Counted from the first letter of the stretch, positions 33,921-43,591 are shown. The stretch: DNA of 64,000 bases from Prevotella sp. (GCA_017478025.1 JAFVGZ010000027.1:62001-126000); one strand, 5' to 3'. Notes: generated by a model from the sequence alone, not told the origin. Translations and numbers: made by a program.

Positions 33921-35381
33921 TCATTTCCCCTTCACCTTGCCGCTCTTCCACAGTTGGTGGAAGGACTTGCCAAACTCGGGCATGGTGTGATACTTGCACC
34001 AGGCGTTGAGATTGATGTTGGTGAGGAACGACGGTATGTAGTTTGCCAGGGGCGCCATCTTGAGAGCTGACTGATAGAGCGTAGGGCTTCCGAACATTAT
34101 CTTCATGCCTCCAGACATAGCTTTCTTCATTGGGTCGGCGTGGCCCATGCTGTCCAGCTCCTGTCGCCACTTGTATATCTGCGTACCCAGGTCAACCTTC
34201 ACGGGGCATACGTTCTCGCACGACAGGCAGAGCGAGCAGGCAGAGCAGTTGTGATAGTTCTTGTCCTTGTCCTTCAGCATGCCCAGATTGATGCCTATCG
34301 GCCCGGGGATGAAGTAGGTATATGAGTATCCCATTGAGCGGCGATACACGGGACAGGTGTTCATGCAGGCTCCGCAGCGCATACACTTCAGTGTCTGCCA
34401 GTGCTCGGGGTTGGCCAATATGTCTGACCTGCCGTTATCCACGAGGATGATATGGAACTCTCCTCCGGGTCTCGGCTTGCGGTAATGCGATGTATAGACG
34501 GTCGTGGCCTGACCTGTTCCGTGGCGTGCCAGGAGGCGCTGGAACACTCCGACGGCCTCATAGTTGGGTATCACCTTCTCCAGTCCTATGCTTGCTATGT
34601 GGAGCTTGGGCACCGATGTTGACATGTCGGCATTGCCCTCGTTGGTGCACACCACTATCTCTCCTGTCGATGCAACACCGAAATTGGCTCCTGTCATGCC
34701 ACACTCGGCAGTCATGAAGTTGTCCCTCAGGTGGTATCGTGCACAGCGGGTGAGGTATGTGGGGTCTGCCTCAGCCTCAAGAGTCTCCCTTGCAGGCACG
34801 CTGCCACCGTCCTTGCCAGCCGCCACAGCGCTGCTGACCATCGATGCCGCGGCCTTGTCGCCCTGCTTCTGCAGTATGCCCTTCTCGCCGAAGTTCTCCT
34901 TCACCTGCTCGCGGGTGATGTGAATGGCGGGCATGATGATGTGGCTGGGCGGCAGATGCATGAGCTGCAGTATGCGCTCGCCGAGATCTGTCTCCACAAC
35001 GTCAATGCCGTTCTTCTGCAGGTTCTCGTTCAGGTGACACTCCTCCGTGAGCATCGACTTGCCCTTGACCACCTTTTTCACCCCGTGGCTGCGCATGATG
35101 TCCATGACGATGGCGTTATACTCATCGGCATCGCTTGCCCAGTGGACTATGGCACCGTTCCTCGTGGCGTTGCGCTCAAACTCCTCCAGATAGTCAGCCA
35201 GATGTGTCACGGTATGCTTCTTGATCTGGCTGGCGGCCTCGCGCAAGTCCTCCCATTCCTCCAGTTCGTATGCCAGCGTGTCACGCTTTGCACGCACGCT
35301 CCAGAAGGTCTGGTCGTGGCGCGTCACCTTTTCAGGGTTGCGCAGAAACTCTGCTGCTTTCTTTGAATGTATAGTGCTCAT
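33921..35381 (-). CDS. lutB: Lactate utilisation iron-sulphur protein B
   Basis: LutB (486 residues) combines an N-terminal LUD-like domain with a C-terminal ferredoxin domain holding two 4Fe-4S sites, CMRCGACMNTCPVYR and CSACSLCLSCENVCPV. It transfers electrons from lactate oxidation within the LutABC complex. The start ATG at 35381 (MSTIHSKKAAEFL) overlaps the lutA stop as ATGA; the longer open frame to 35471 is rejected because it lies within lutA. The C-terminus keeps a helical segment usual in the Bacteroidota form. Confidence 0.93.
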   Translation of the reverse strand: MSTIHSKKAAEFLRNPEKVTRHDQTFWSVRAKRDTLAYELEEWEDLREAASQIKKHTVTHLADYLEEFERNATRNGAIVHWASDADEYNAIVMDIMRSHGVKKVVKGKSMLTEECHLNENLQKNGIDVVETDLGERILQLMHLPPSHIIMPAIHITREQVKENFGEKGILQKQGDKAAASMVSSAVAAGKDGGSVPARETLEAEADPTYLTRCARYHLRDNFMTAECGMTGANFGVASTGEIVVCTNEGNADMSTSVPKLHIASIGLEKVIPNYEAVGVFQRLLARHGTGQATTVYTSHYRKPRPGGEFHIILVDNGRSDILANPEHWQTLKCMRCGACMNTCPVYRRSMGYSYTYFIPGPIGINLGMLKDKDKNYHNCSACSLCLSCENVCPVKVDLGTQIYKWRQELDSMGHADPMKKAMSGGMKIMFGSPTLYQSALKMAPLANYIPSFLTNINLNAWCKYHTMPEFGKSFHQLWKSGKVKGK

Positions 35382-36115
35382 AGTCCGCTTGCTAATATCT
35401 GTGCTACGTGTATGAAGTTTATTCTCTTCTCTCCGTCCTTCTTTGCTATGCCCTGCATGTGCATAAGGCATGAGGAGTCAGGGCCGGTGATATACTCTGC
35501 TCCGGTGGCTATGTGGCGCGCCAGCTTGTCGCGTCCCATGCGTCCTGACACATCGGGCTCCTCGACAGAGAACATGCCGCCGAACCCGCAGCACTCATCG
35601 GGGCGCTCGGGTTCCACCACCTCTATGCCGTCAACGAGCTTCAGCAGGTCCTTGATCTTATTGAACCGCGGGATGCTGCGCTCAGTCGGGGATGACAGTC
35701 CCAGCTCCCTGACGCCGTGACAACTGTTGTGGAGCGACACCTTGTGGGGGAAACGCGCTCCGGGGATAGACGTAACTTTCAGCACATCGTGCAGAAACTC
35801 CACCAGATCGACCGTCTTCTTGGCTGCCTCACACTCATGCCCCACGATGCCGGGGTGGAAAAAGCGCACGTATGCAGCACAGCTGGCCGACGGTGCCACA
35901 ACGTAGTCATAGCCACTGAAGAGCCTGTCATAGCTCTCCACCAGATTGTCTGCCATGTGCTGAAAGCCTGCATTGCCCATAGGCTGACCGCAACAAGTCT
36001 GCTTCTCAGGGTACTCTATGTCGCACCCCAAGGCCGTCAGCAGCTTATATGTTGCTACGCCGACGTCCGGATAAAGGGCATCGACGTAGCATGGTATGAA
36101 TAGTCCTATTTTCAT
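35378..36115 (-). CDS. lutA: Lactate utilisation protein A, (Fe-S)-binding
   Basis: LutA is the CCG-domain (glycolate oxidase iron-sulphur type) subunit of the lactate dehydrogenase complex. Two cysteine motifs are visible: QTCCGQPMGNAG with the later SASCAAYV, and HNSCHGVREL with DECCGFGGMF. The 245-residue length is normal. Its start overlaps the aldehyde dehydrogenase stop by one base (TAATG) and its stop overlaps lutB, so the three genes form one tightly coupled operon. Confidence 0.93.
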   Translation of the reverse strand: MKIGLFIPCYVDALYPDVGVATYKLLTALGCDIEYPEKQTCCGQPMGNAGFQHMADNLVESYDRLFSGYDYVVAPSASCAAYVRFFHPGIVGHECEAAKKTVDLVEFLHDVLKVTSIPGARFPHKVSLHNSCHGVRELGLSSPTERSIPRFNKIKDLLKLVDGIEVVEPERPDECCGFGGMFSVEEPDVSGRMGRDKLARHIATGAEYITGPDSSCLMHMQGIAKKDGEKRINFIHVAQILASGL

Positions 36116-37548
36116 TATCTTGTCTGCAAGTAAGTGACATGCGTGCGGAGATACTCCTCAACGCCGTGCTTTCCGTCGGCACCACCGATGCCCGACTTCT
36201 TCACTCCGGCATGGAATCCCTGTATTGCCTCAAAGTGGAAGCGGTTGATGTAAGTCTCACCGAACTCCAGTTCGCGCACCATGCGTGCCGCTGTATTGAT
36301 GTCGTTGGTGAATACGCTTGATGCCAGACCGTACTCGCAGTCGTTGCACCACTCTATCACCTGGTCTATGTCAGAGAACTCTATGATAGGCAGCACTGGG
36401 CCGAAGGTCTCCTCGTGGATGATGTCCATGTCCTGACGGCAGTTGTCAAGGAGCGTCGCCTCAAAGAAATAACCCTTGTCGCCCACGCGGTGACCGCCTA
36501 CGAGCACCTTTGCTCCCTGTGCCACAGCCTTGTCGAGCTTGGCCTGAACGGACTCCAGGGCTTTCTTCTCTACCAGCGGACCCATGTCGATGTCATCGGA
36601 AGAGAATGGGTCACCCACCTTAACGGCAGCGAACTTAGCCTTCAGCATCTCGGTGAACTTCTCCTTTATGTCCCTGTGGATGTACAGACGCTCAGCGTTG
36701 TTGCATATCTGACCGTTGTTGCCTATGCGGCTGTCGAGTATCGCCTGGGCAGCCAACTCAAGGTCGGCATCGGGGAATACCACTACCGGAGCCTTGCCAC
36801 CGAGCTCCAATGACACCTTCGTGATGTTGTTGGCAGCGGCCTTCATGATGCTTTCACCGGCTCCCACAGAACCCGTCACGCTGACAATATCAATCTTCGG
36901 GCTGCCTGCCAGGGCGTTGCCTATCACGCTACCCTTGCCCGTTACCACGTTGAACAAGCCTGCGGGCAGTCCTATCTCGTCAACAATCTTTGCGAACTCA
37001 CAGCAGTTTTCAGGCGTGAGCTGTGCGGGCTTGATTACTATCGAGCAACCTGCGATGAGGGCTGCACCGGCCTTGCGTGCTATGAGGAAGAAGGGGAAGT
37101 TCCACGGCAGGATGCCTGCAACGACGCCAATAGGCTTCTTGGTGATGAGAATCTTCTCTCCGCGGTTGTCACTTTCCACTATCTCACCCTCGATGTGGCG
37201 GGCAAAGCTGGCCATGTAATCAAAGTAAGCGATGGTGGCTCCCACCTCTATTGATGCCCAATTGCGGGTCTTGCCCTGCTCGCGCATTATGATTTCAACG
37301 AACTCCTGCTCGCGCTTACGTATGCCGTCGGCAATCTTTGTGAGATATACGGCACGCTCGCAGACGGGAGTCTTTGCCCACTCCTTCTGTGCGGCACGCG
37401 CAGCATCCAGGGCTTTCTCCACATCCTCAATGGTTCCTTCGGGCTGACGGCTGATAACCTCCTCGGTAGATGGGTTTAACACGTCAATCCATTTGCCATT
37501 ACCACTTTCAACGAACTGGCCGTTGATGTACATTTTCAATTCTTTCAT
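36115..37548 (-). CDS. Aldehyde dehydrogenase, lactaldehyde dehydrogenase-like
   Basis: A 477-residue NAD(P)-dependent dehydrogenase. The cofactor and catalytic motifs are present: ILPWNFPFFL, VSVTGSVGAGESIM, the catalytic Glu in LELGGKAPVVVF and the catalytic Cys in GNNGQICNNAER. The sequence resembles AldA, which oxidises L-lactaldehyde to L-lactate. As the first gene of an operon with lutAB it would supply lactate, for example from fucose or rhamnose, to the Lut complex. That pathway is an inference from the neighbourhood. The promoter is well formed and the leader holds a 22-bp hairpin array. Confidence 0.9.
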   Translation of the reverse strand: MKELKMYINGQFVESGNGKWIDVLNPSTEEVISRQPEGTIEDVEKALDAARAAQKEWAKTPVCERAVYLTKIADGIRKREQEFVEIIMREQGKTRNWASIEVGATIAYFDYMASFARHIEGEIVESDNRGEKILITKKPIGVVAGILPWNFPFFLIARKAGAALIAGCSIVIKPAQLTPENCCEFAKIVDEIGLPAGLFNVVTGKGSVIGNALAGSPKIDIVSVTGSVGAGESIMKAAANNITKVSLELGGKAPVVVFPDADLELAAQAILDSRIGNNGQICNNAERLYIHRDIKEKFTEMLKAKFAAVKVGDPFSSDDIDMGPLVEKKALESVQAKLDKAVAQGAKVLVGGHRVGDKGYFFEATLLDNCRQDMDIIHEETFGPVLPIIEFSDIDQVIEWCNDCEYGLASSVFTNDINTAARMVRELEFGETYINRFHFEAIQGFHAGVKKSGIGGADGKHGVEEYLRTHVTYLQTR

Positions 37549-37629
37549 AATAGTTAGTGTTGTTAGTTGAGGTTAGTCTTTTTATTGTTGAGTCATAATG
37601 TTGTTTACGCTCGCAACCTGTCATAGGGG

Positions 37630-37740
37630 CCTATAGCCATAACGCGCAGAGGCCTATCAGCCATAGTGCTGAGACTTATCCGCAATAGCATAGAGGTTTC
37701 TCCGCCATAACGGAGAGGCTTATCCGCCAAAAGGCGGACA
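37630..37740. repeat. 22-bp tandem array, family H, in the aldehyde dehydrogenase-lut leader
   Basis: Five units (23, 22, 22, 22, 22 bases) of the type CTTATCCGCCATAACGGAGA. In several units, left and right parts pair within the unit (TCCGCC-TTTT-GGCGGA, CTCCG/CGGAG, TCAGC/GCTGA on the transcribed strand), giving a row of small hairpins starting at the predicted 5' end. Confidence 0.85.
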
Positions 37741-37746
37741 CGTTTG

Positions 37747-37778
37747 CAAAATTAAGAATTAATCCTGAAAGTGGCAAA
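37747..37778 (-). promoter_or_regulatory. Promoter of the aldehyde dehydrogenase-lut operon
   Basis: TAATTTTG (37747-37754) and TTTG (37775-37778) on the minus strand, 20 bases apart. Confidence 0.8.
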
Positions 37779-37798
37779 ACATTTTAGTTTTTTTAATG

Positions 37799-37836
37799 CA
37801 AAGTGCCGCCTCCCTTAGCGAGAAGCGGCACTTTTG
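37799..37836. terminator. Intrinsic terminator after the alpha/beta hydrolase locus
   Basis: AAAGTGCCGC and GCGGCACTTTT form a 10-bp stem; A- and T-runs on both sides allow either direction. It lies upstream of the lut promoter and isolates it from other transcripts. Confidence 0.75.
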
Positions 37837-37900
37837 ATGTATTTTACCTTGTATAGTTTACTATATGTTACCGTTAACAGAACCCTCCTTAGGGTGGCTC

Positions 37901-39571
37901 TTACCATCTCCACTGGTTGTAGTTGACGTCATATCCAGCCAACTTGTACCAGTTTGTCAGTGTCTGTTCATACTGCTGCAGCAGGTATATAGCTGCTTTC
38001 GCCTCATCGCTCATCAGGGCGTCGGTGTCAATCAATGCCGGTGCCGACGCATCTTTGGCTGCCATTGTCGGTGTTTCAGGCTTTGACTGTATATAGTTCA
38101 CAACCTCCATGATATCCATAATGGAGATTCCGGAGTCCTCTAGCATCTCATAGAAATCGGTGATAGTAAGGTCAACCTTCTTCAGAGCCTCGGTGATCTT
38201 TGTTATCATGGAGAACATGTCCATGCCTTTACCGTCTGATCCTGAGGTGGCTCCGGCTGCCAGTGAGCGCAGGTCTATGCCCATGCTCTCCAGATACTTG
38301 ATGGTCTTGAGCAGGTTCAGGTCTTTCACTACGTCGTGATAGTAGCGGTTCTGCTCACCTTCATAATATACGACGGGCCAGAACTGTATTGCTGCAAATG
38401 TCTGAATGGCCCAGAAGATGCCAGAATACTGGTGGCTGAGCTTGAAGACCATCATGTTGGTCTGCAGCGAAGTCTTTCCCGGCACGAGGCTTGGCTTGAA
38501 GCCTTTGCCCTTCATCCACTTCAGCAACTCGCGCGCACACTGCACCGGAATGTAGTTATCGTGGCGGCCGTGGGTGATGTAATAGTTCTGCGTGATGTCC
38601 GGTTCCCATCCGTTGGAGATCTTTATCTGCGCCAGTTTATCCAGCAACACCTTAGCCTTCTCACTCTTTACGTCCATATATGCCGGCTGCAGCACTTGGT
38701 GCAGGGAGTCTATCTTGCCCACTTTCTCAGGCGCAAGGACCGCCTTGTCCTTTGTCTTTATGAACTCAGGTATCAGCGATGCTATGGGTTCCTTGAAGAG
38801 TTCGTCGTATTTTATGCCCAACTGATAGTTCTCATTAGCCGATACTAAGAACATTGCCACGTCTCTCCATTCGGGAATGGCATCCATTTTCACGAACTCG
38901 CTGTATGCCTTCTCACAATCCAATACCGCTCCTCCGAGGAATGTCTTGTCAAACTTGATGTCCTTGTACTCCATGTCACGCAGCTTTGCCACATACATGG
39001 CAACGGTGCCGCCCTGTGAGTTACCGATGTTGAACTGATACTTTCCCAATGGCAGCTCCAAGTCTGTCAGCATCTTCCGGGCTGCCACAAGTCCGTCGAG
39101 CGAGTTCCTGGCGTTGATGTCACCGCAGAAATATGACATATTGTGACCCTTGAAGCTCGAGCCGTAGCCTATATAGTCGCTCGATACGATGATATAGTTA
39201 GGCTTCAGCGGACATGCCAGTATGGCCGATGGAATCTGCAGGCCTATGCCGCCCTTTGACGGAACCTCCGCATCGTTATCTGCGGTGAAGCGGTTGTAGA
39301 GTATTATACCGTCGCACGGCACAGTACCGTTGGCTACGTCTGACGGTACCAGCACTACGCCGCTGATGGTCACGGGCTTGCCATCACCGTCCTTAGAAGG
39401 GTATTCATATACTATATAGTGTGTGTCGCGAGACCCCAGCGAGAGGCCTCCTACCTCCACCTGTGCCTTCACGGTGGTGTCACACTCGTGCAGTATCTTG
39501 TATGCAGCCTCCTGTGCATTGGCCACAGTCATCATGACAGCGGCCAGAAGAGTTAGTGTAAGTCTTCTCAT
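37901..39571 (-). CDS. Secreted alpha/beta hydrolase
   Basis: The 556-residue protein has a signal peptide (MRRLTLTLLAAVMMTVANAQ) and a serine hydrolase core. The nucleophile elbow is GNSQGG with Ser185, after an oxyanion-type stretch SSDYIGYGSS; HGRHDNYIPVQ further on probably supplies the catalytic His or Asp region. Related proteins are annotated as secretory lipases or prolyl-oligopeptidase-like esterases, and the substrate is open. The last 120 residues look helical and poorly conserved. A secreted endonuclease/phosphatase-like gene lies 40 bases upstream on the same strand. Confidence 0.8.
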   Translation of the reverse strand: MRRLTLTLLAAVMMTVANAQEAAYKILHECDTTVKAQVEVGGLSLGSRDTHYIVYEYPSKDGDGKPVTISGVVLVPSDVANGTVPCDGIILYNRFTADNDAEVPSKGGIGLQIPSAILACPLKPNYIIVSSDYIGYGSSFKGHNMSYFCGDINARNSLDGLVAARKMLTDLELPLGKYQFNIGNSQGGTVAMYVAKLRDMEYKDIKFDKTFLGGAVLDCEKAYSEFVKMDAIPEWRDVAMFLVSANENYQLGIKYDELFKEPIASLIPEFIKTKDKAVLAPEKVGKIDSLHQVLQPAYMDVKSEKAKVLLDKLAQIKISNGWEPDITQNYYITHGRHDNYIPVQCARELLKWMKGKGFKPSLVPGKTSLQTNMMVFKLSHQYSGIFWAIQTFAAIQFWPVVYYEGEQNRYYHDVVKDLNLLKTIKYLESMGIDLRSLAAGATSGSDGKGMDMFSMITKITEALKKVDLTITDFYEMLEDSGISIMDIMEVVNYIQSKPETPTMAAKDASAPALIDTDALMSDEAKAAIYLLQQYEQTLTNWYKLAGYDVNYNQWRW

Positions 39572-39611
39572 TGTATCTATATTAATATGTATAGTGTGTG
39601 ATAGTTGACGA

Positions 39612-40784
39612 TTATTTTCCTACACGCTTGTGTGCATTGCCGCCGTTACGCTCTATGTAGAGCCCGCTTGCGGGGTTGTCCATGCGCTGTCCGTTGATGT
39701 TGTAATACTCTGTTGTGCCCTCATCGCCCTTCACGCTGTTGATGTTGGTGACGGCGCTGGTGCCTGAATCCTTTGCGCTTACCACCTCAAAAGTGGCTAC
39801 TACTGGGTAATGGTCGCCTAGAGGCTTGCCTTCATACTTATACTGCAAGGTGTCGCGGTCATAGGCGGCGGCGCGCAATATCTTGTCTGCTCCACTGGGA
39901 TTGATGTACAAAATCTTGTCGAGCGACTCGCCTGTGATTTGCGACAGCTTGTCATCACGGACGCGGTTGTCCTCTTCGTATGCAGGATAGACACCCTTGT
40001 TCTTCAGCTCTACCCACACATCCTTCACCGTGGCCTTGCCCGAATCATTGATGACATCAATGATTTCTTCCTTGACTTTATCGCGCTGATAGATGGTATT
40101 GAAGTCACCCAGGACTATGATAGGACGGTTGTCCAGGTTGGCCATTATGTCCTGCAGCAGCTGCTTCCACTGGTTCAGGCGTGCTGCGCGGTCCGGTCCG
40201 GCCTTGCCTTCCTCTGTGTCCTCATCCAGTTCTGCATCCATGTGGAGGTTATACACCACGACCTTGGTGCCTGAAGCCAGCGTCGCCTCATAGCGGCGAT
40301 AGCCCTTAGTCACGAAGAGGTCATTGTTATGGCTGAACTTTCCGAAGCCATCGGTCCATGCTTTGCGCACTCCGCCGTTCATGGTGATGCCATGTTTCCA
40401 TGCCCCCATCAGGCCATCGCAGTCAAACTGGAGGTTCTGCAGGTGGAGGAAGTCTATCTTCTTCCCAGGGATATCAATACCCACAGTGCCTGACCATGCA
40501 TCAAGCCCGTAGCCTTCCTCCAGCACAGCTGCCAGTTCGCCGTGGTAACTGAAGTCTTCCTGCATGAACAGCATGTCATAACCACGCTTCATGAAGTAGT
40601 TTCCGATGCGCACGGTGCCCGGTCCGCCAGGGCCGTTGGGGTTAGAATTTACAATAAGGATTTTCTTTGGAAGCCCGTCAATGTTAAGCGTTGCTACGCT
40701 AAACCTCTCTGCCTGCTGAGCCTGCGATGTCAAAACCATGCCGAGACCAAGGCAGAATGTAGTAATTTTTTTTATCATAAGCAC
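39612..40784 (-). CDS. Secreted endonuclease/exonuclease/phosphatase family protein
   Basis: The 390-residue protein has a signal peptide (KKITTFCLGLGMVLTSQAQ) and the metal-dependent EEP phosphatase fold: VATLNIDGLPK, FMQEDFSYHG (metal Glu), VLGDFNTIYQRD and the catalytic GDHYPVVATF. Family members include DNase I-like nucleases, inositol phosphatases and sphingomyelinases; the last is a common annotation for secreted forms. The C-terminus (YYNINGQRMDNPASGLYIERNG) is the sorting-type tail seen on other exported proteins here. ATG 40784 or 40778 could be the start. Confidence 0.82.
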   Translation of the reverse strand: MLMIKKITTFCLGLGMVLTSQAQQAERFSVATLNIDGLPKKILIVNSNPNGPGGPGTVRIGNYFMKRGYDMLFMQEDFSYHGELAAVLEEGYGLDAWSGTVGIDIPGKKIDFLHLQNLQFDCDGLMGAWKHGITMNGGVRKAWTDGFGKFSHNNDLFVTKGYRRYEATLASGTKVVVYNLHMDAELDEDTEEGKAGPDRAARLNQWKQLLQDIMANLDNRPIIVLGDFNTIYQRDKVKEEIIDVINDSGKATVKDVWVELKNKGVYPAYEEDNRVRDDKLSQITGESLDKILYINPSGADKILRAAAYDRDTLQYKYEGKPLGDHYPVVATFEVVSAKDSGTSAVTNINSVKGDEGTTEYYNINGQRMDNPASGLYIERNGGNAHKRVGK

Positions 40785-40948
40785 TTTTTATAAATAAAGT
40801 TTTCAAATGTCTTACAGAGTTCGGACTATACTGGATGCCTCATCATAAGGCGAAGCATCTGTAAGTCTGTCAGTATATCTAAACGCCCCCCATCCCTTTG
40901 CAGGGGACAGGGGAGCGCCGTATGTCTTGGATTGGACAACGAGTGTCG

Positions 40949-43552
40949 TTATTCTACTACTACCTCGTACTGCTTTGCGCTGAGGGGCTGCATGGTGTTT
41001 GAGGCTTCATCCCACCAGAGCAGCTGGTCGCCCTCCAGTCGCATGGTGACGTTCTTCGTCTCGCCGGCCTTCAGGTTCACGCGCTGCCACTGGCGCAGAG
41101 CCTTCACGGGACCTTCCTTGTCAGCCGGGCAGGTGAGGTATGCCATTACTGTCTCAGTGCCCTCGCGGCTGCCGCTGTTGGTAACGCTGAGCGTCACGGT
41201 GCAGCCTTTCTTGTCCTTCTTCACCTTGGCAGGGCTCTTAGTGAAGGTGGTATAGCTCAGACCATAGCCGAACGGCCACAGCGGTGTGCCCGAGAAGTAG
41301 CGGTATGTGCGTCCGTGGCTCTTGCCGTCTGCGCTCTTTCCTGTCATGGTATAGTCTAGGAAGTCGGGCAAATCATTCACGCTGCGATAGAACGTGATGG
41401 GCAGTTTGCCTGATGGGTTATAGTTTCCGAAAAGCACATCAGCCACTGCGTCACCGCCTCTCTCGCCCGGATACCAGGCCTGCACAATGGCATCGCAGGT
41501 CTCTGTCTCGGGTACCAGACCCACCGCAGAGCCTGAGAAGTTGACGAAGACAACCTTCTTGCCGCTCTCATGCAGCGCCTTGAGCAGCGAGCGCTGTGCG
41601 TCTGGCAGCTCTATGTCGGTGCGATCGCCGCCCTTGAAGCCCTTGGCATCTACCTTCATCTCCTCACCCTCCAGGCTTGGCGATATGCCGCCACAGAAGA
41701 TTACCACGTCGGCATCAGCCGTCTGTTGCAGCAGCGACTGCTCTGTGAGTTCCGTCTGGTGGGTGATGTCAAACTTCAGGTGGGCCATGCCGCTCAGCTG
41801 CAGGTAATCTACCTGTATGTCATACGTCTCGCCGGCCTTGACTGTGTAGTCCTTGCCACGCTTCTGCACACCGTGCGAAGGAGCGAAGCGATCGACGATG
41901 GTATCGCCGTTGATGATGATGCGCAGGCCGTCGTCAGCCTCTGCGCCTACATGCACCGCGGCATCGGCCTGAGGACGGAACGTGCCCTTGTAGCGAGCGG
42001 AGAAGTTCTCCAGCTCTACGCCAGGGGCAAAGACGGTGTTGCCGCCGTTGTTCTGTACTATGGTAGAGGTGAAACGCGCCGTTGCTACGGGCTCACCCTC
42101 CTGCGTGGTGTTGTTGAAGTATTCTGCCGTCATGCCTTGCTGACCGTCAGAGAATATCTCCGCGAAGTGTGACACGGGCACCTTATTGTTCACCAGACCT
42201 GCACCGCTGACGTACTTTGCCTCCGGAACCAGCTTCCTGATACCCTGCAGCACGGTGACGGTGGCACAGGGATAGCCGCTATAGTTACCCCACTGCATCA
42301 CGCTGTCATTGGCATTAGGCCCCATAACGACAATCTTGCTACTCTTCTTCAACGGCAGTATCGCTTCCCCCTTGGGGGAGGATGGGAGTGGGCTGTTCTG
42401 CAGCAGCACCATTGACTCCAGCGCCATGCGGTATGCCAGGTCGTTATGCTCCTTTGAGCACAGCACGCTCTCCGGTATCTTGGTCCATGCCACGAGGCTG
42501 TCAGGATCCATCTCGCCCAACTTGATGCGCCCTATGATGAGGCGCTTCAGCGATACGTCGATGTCACTTTCCTTCACCTGTCCCAGCTTCACGGCCTTCG
42601 GGATGTTCTTATACACGGAGCCGCAGTTATTGTCGGTACCTGCGAGGACGGCCTTGCCGATGCTCTCTTCCGAGGTCTTGGTGTACATGTGCGTGGTGTG
42701 GAAGTCACGTATGGCACCGCAGTCGCTGACCACAAGGCCCTTGAAACCCCACTCGCCGCGCAGTATCTGGTGGAGGTAACGCGTCTGTCCACAGCAGGGC
42801 ATGGAGTCTATGCGCTGGTAGGCACACATCACCTCGGCCACGTTGCCCTTCTGCACCAGCCCCTTGAAGGCGGGCAGATAGGTCTCCCACAGGTCGCGCT
42901 CAGGCAGGTCCTCCACATTGAACGTGTGTCGGTTCCACTCCGGACCGCTGTGCACGGCAAAGTGCTTGGCACAGGCCAGCAGCTTGTAGTACCCGCGAGG
43001 GTCGGTAGATTTACCGTCCCTCATGCCCTGCAGACCGTTGACCACCGCCAGTCCCATGCGCTCCGTCAGGTATGGGTCCTCGCCGTATGTCTCCTGACCG
43101 CGGCCCCAGCGCGGGTCACGGAAGATGTTGATGTTGGGTGTCCAGAACGACAATCCCTGGTAGCGGCGTATCTCACCCTTGCGCTTTGCCTGCTCATTCT
43201 TCACACGAGCCTCATCGCTGGCAGCGTCAAAGCAGCGATATACCATGTCATCGTCAAACGATGCCGCCATCGCCATCGTGATGGGAAAGACAGTGGTGAA
43301 GCCGTTGCGACCTATGCCGTGCAGCGCCTCGCTCCACCAGGGGAAGCGCTTCAAGCCAAGGCGCGGCAGCGCCTCAGACTCGTCAATCATCAGTTTTGCC
43401 TTCTCCTTCAGCGTCAGACGGCTGATGAGGTCATTGGCACGCTCCTCGGCACTGAGCGCCGGGTTCTGGTAAGGCAGCAATGTCTGCGCCGACGCTGGCA
43501 GCACCGATAACAGCACCGCAGCTGATAATACAATCTTCTTTAGCTTGTTCAT
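40949..43552 (-). CDS. Glycoside hydrolase family 3 (beta-glucosidase/xylosidase) with PA14 domain
   Basis: This 867-residue secreted enzyme (signal peptide residues 1-22) releases sugars from the non-reducing ends of oligosaccharides. The GH3 N-terminal barrel has AKHFAVHSGPE (195-205) and the nucleophile Asp277 in GLVVSDCGA. A second domain follows, interrupted at about 470-600 by a PA14-type carbohydrate-binding insertion (MTAEYFNNTTQEGEPVATA), and the C-terminus is fibronectin III-like. The sequence resembles Prevotella xylosidases and glucosidases; the preferred sugar cannot be set. Residues 387-396 (SPLPSSPKGE) look like a repeat-derived insertion: the DNA there matches G/C-rich direct repeats typical of Prevotella intergenic regions. 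Confidence 0.93.
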   Translation of the reverse strand: MNKLKKIVLSAAVLLSVLPASAQTLLPYQNPALSAEERANDLISRLTLKEKAKLMIDESEALPRLGLKRFPWWSEALHGIGRNGFTTVFPITMAMAASFDDDMVYRCFDAASDEARVKNEQAKRKGEIRRYQGLSFWTPNINIFRDPRWGRGQETYGEDPYLTERMGLAVVNGLQGMRDGKSTDPRGYYKLLACAKHFAVHSGPEWNRHTFNVEDLPERDLWETYLPAFKGLVQKGNVAEVMCAYQRIDSMPCCGQTRYLHQILRGEWGFKGLVVSDCGAIRDFHTTHMYTKTSEESIGKAVLAGTDNNCGSVYKNIPKAVKLGQVKESDIDVSLKRLIIGRIKLGEMDPDSLVAWTKIPESVLCSKEHNDLAYRMALESMVLLQNSPLPSSPKGEAILPLKKSSKIVVMGPNANDSVMQWGNYSGYPCATVTVLQGIRKLVPEAKYVSGAGLVNNKVPVSHFAEIFSDGQQGMTAEYFNNTTQEGEPVATARFTSTIVQNNGGNTVFAPGVELENFSARYKGTFRPQADAAVHVGAEADDGLRIIINGDTIVDRFAPSHGVQKRGKDYTVKAGETYDIQVDYLQLSGMAHLKFDITHQTELTEQSLLQQTADADVVIFCGGISPSLEGEEMKVDAKGFKGGDRTDIELPDAQRSLLKALHESGKKVVFVNFSGSAVGLVPETETCDAIVQAWYPGERGGDAVADVLFGNYNPSGKLPITFYRSVNDLPDFLDYTMTGKSADGKSHGRTYRYFSGTPLWPFGYGLSYTTFTKSPAKVKKDKKGCTVTLSVTNSGSREGTETVMAYLTCPADKEGPVKALRQWQRVNLKAGETKNVTMRLEGDQLLWWDEASNTMQPLSAKQYEVVVE

Positions 43553-43591
43553 CGTATGGTTAGTTAGTTTAGGATTTTTGTTGATTATATT

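Noticed and set aside
36716-37219. 167-codon plus-strand frame
   Set aside because: It is a shadow of the aldehyde dehydrogenase gene.
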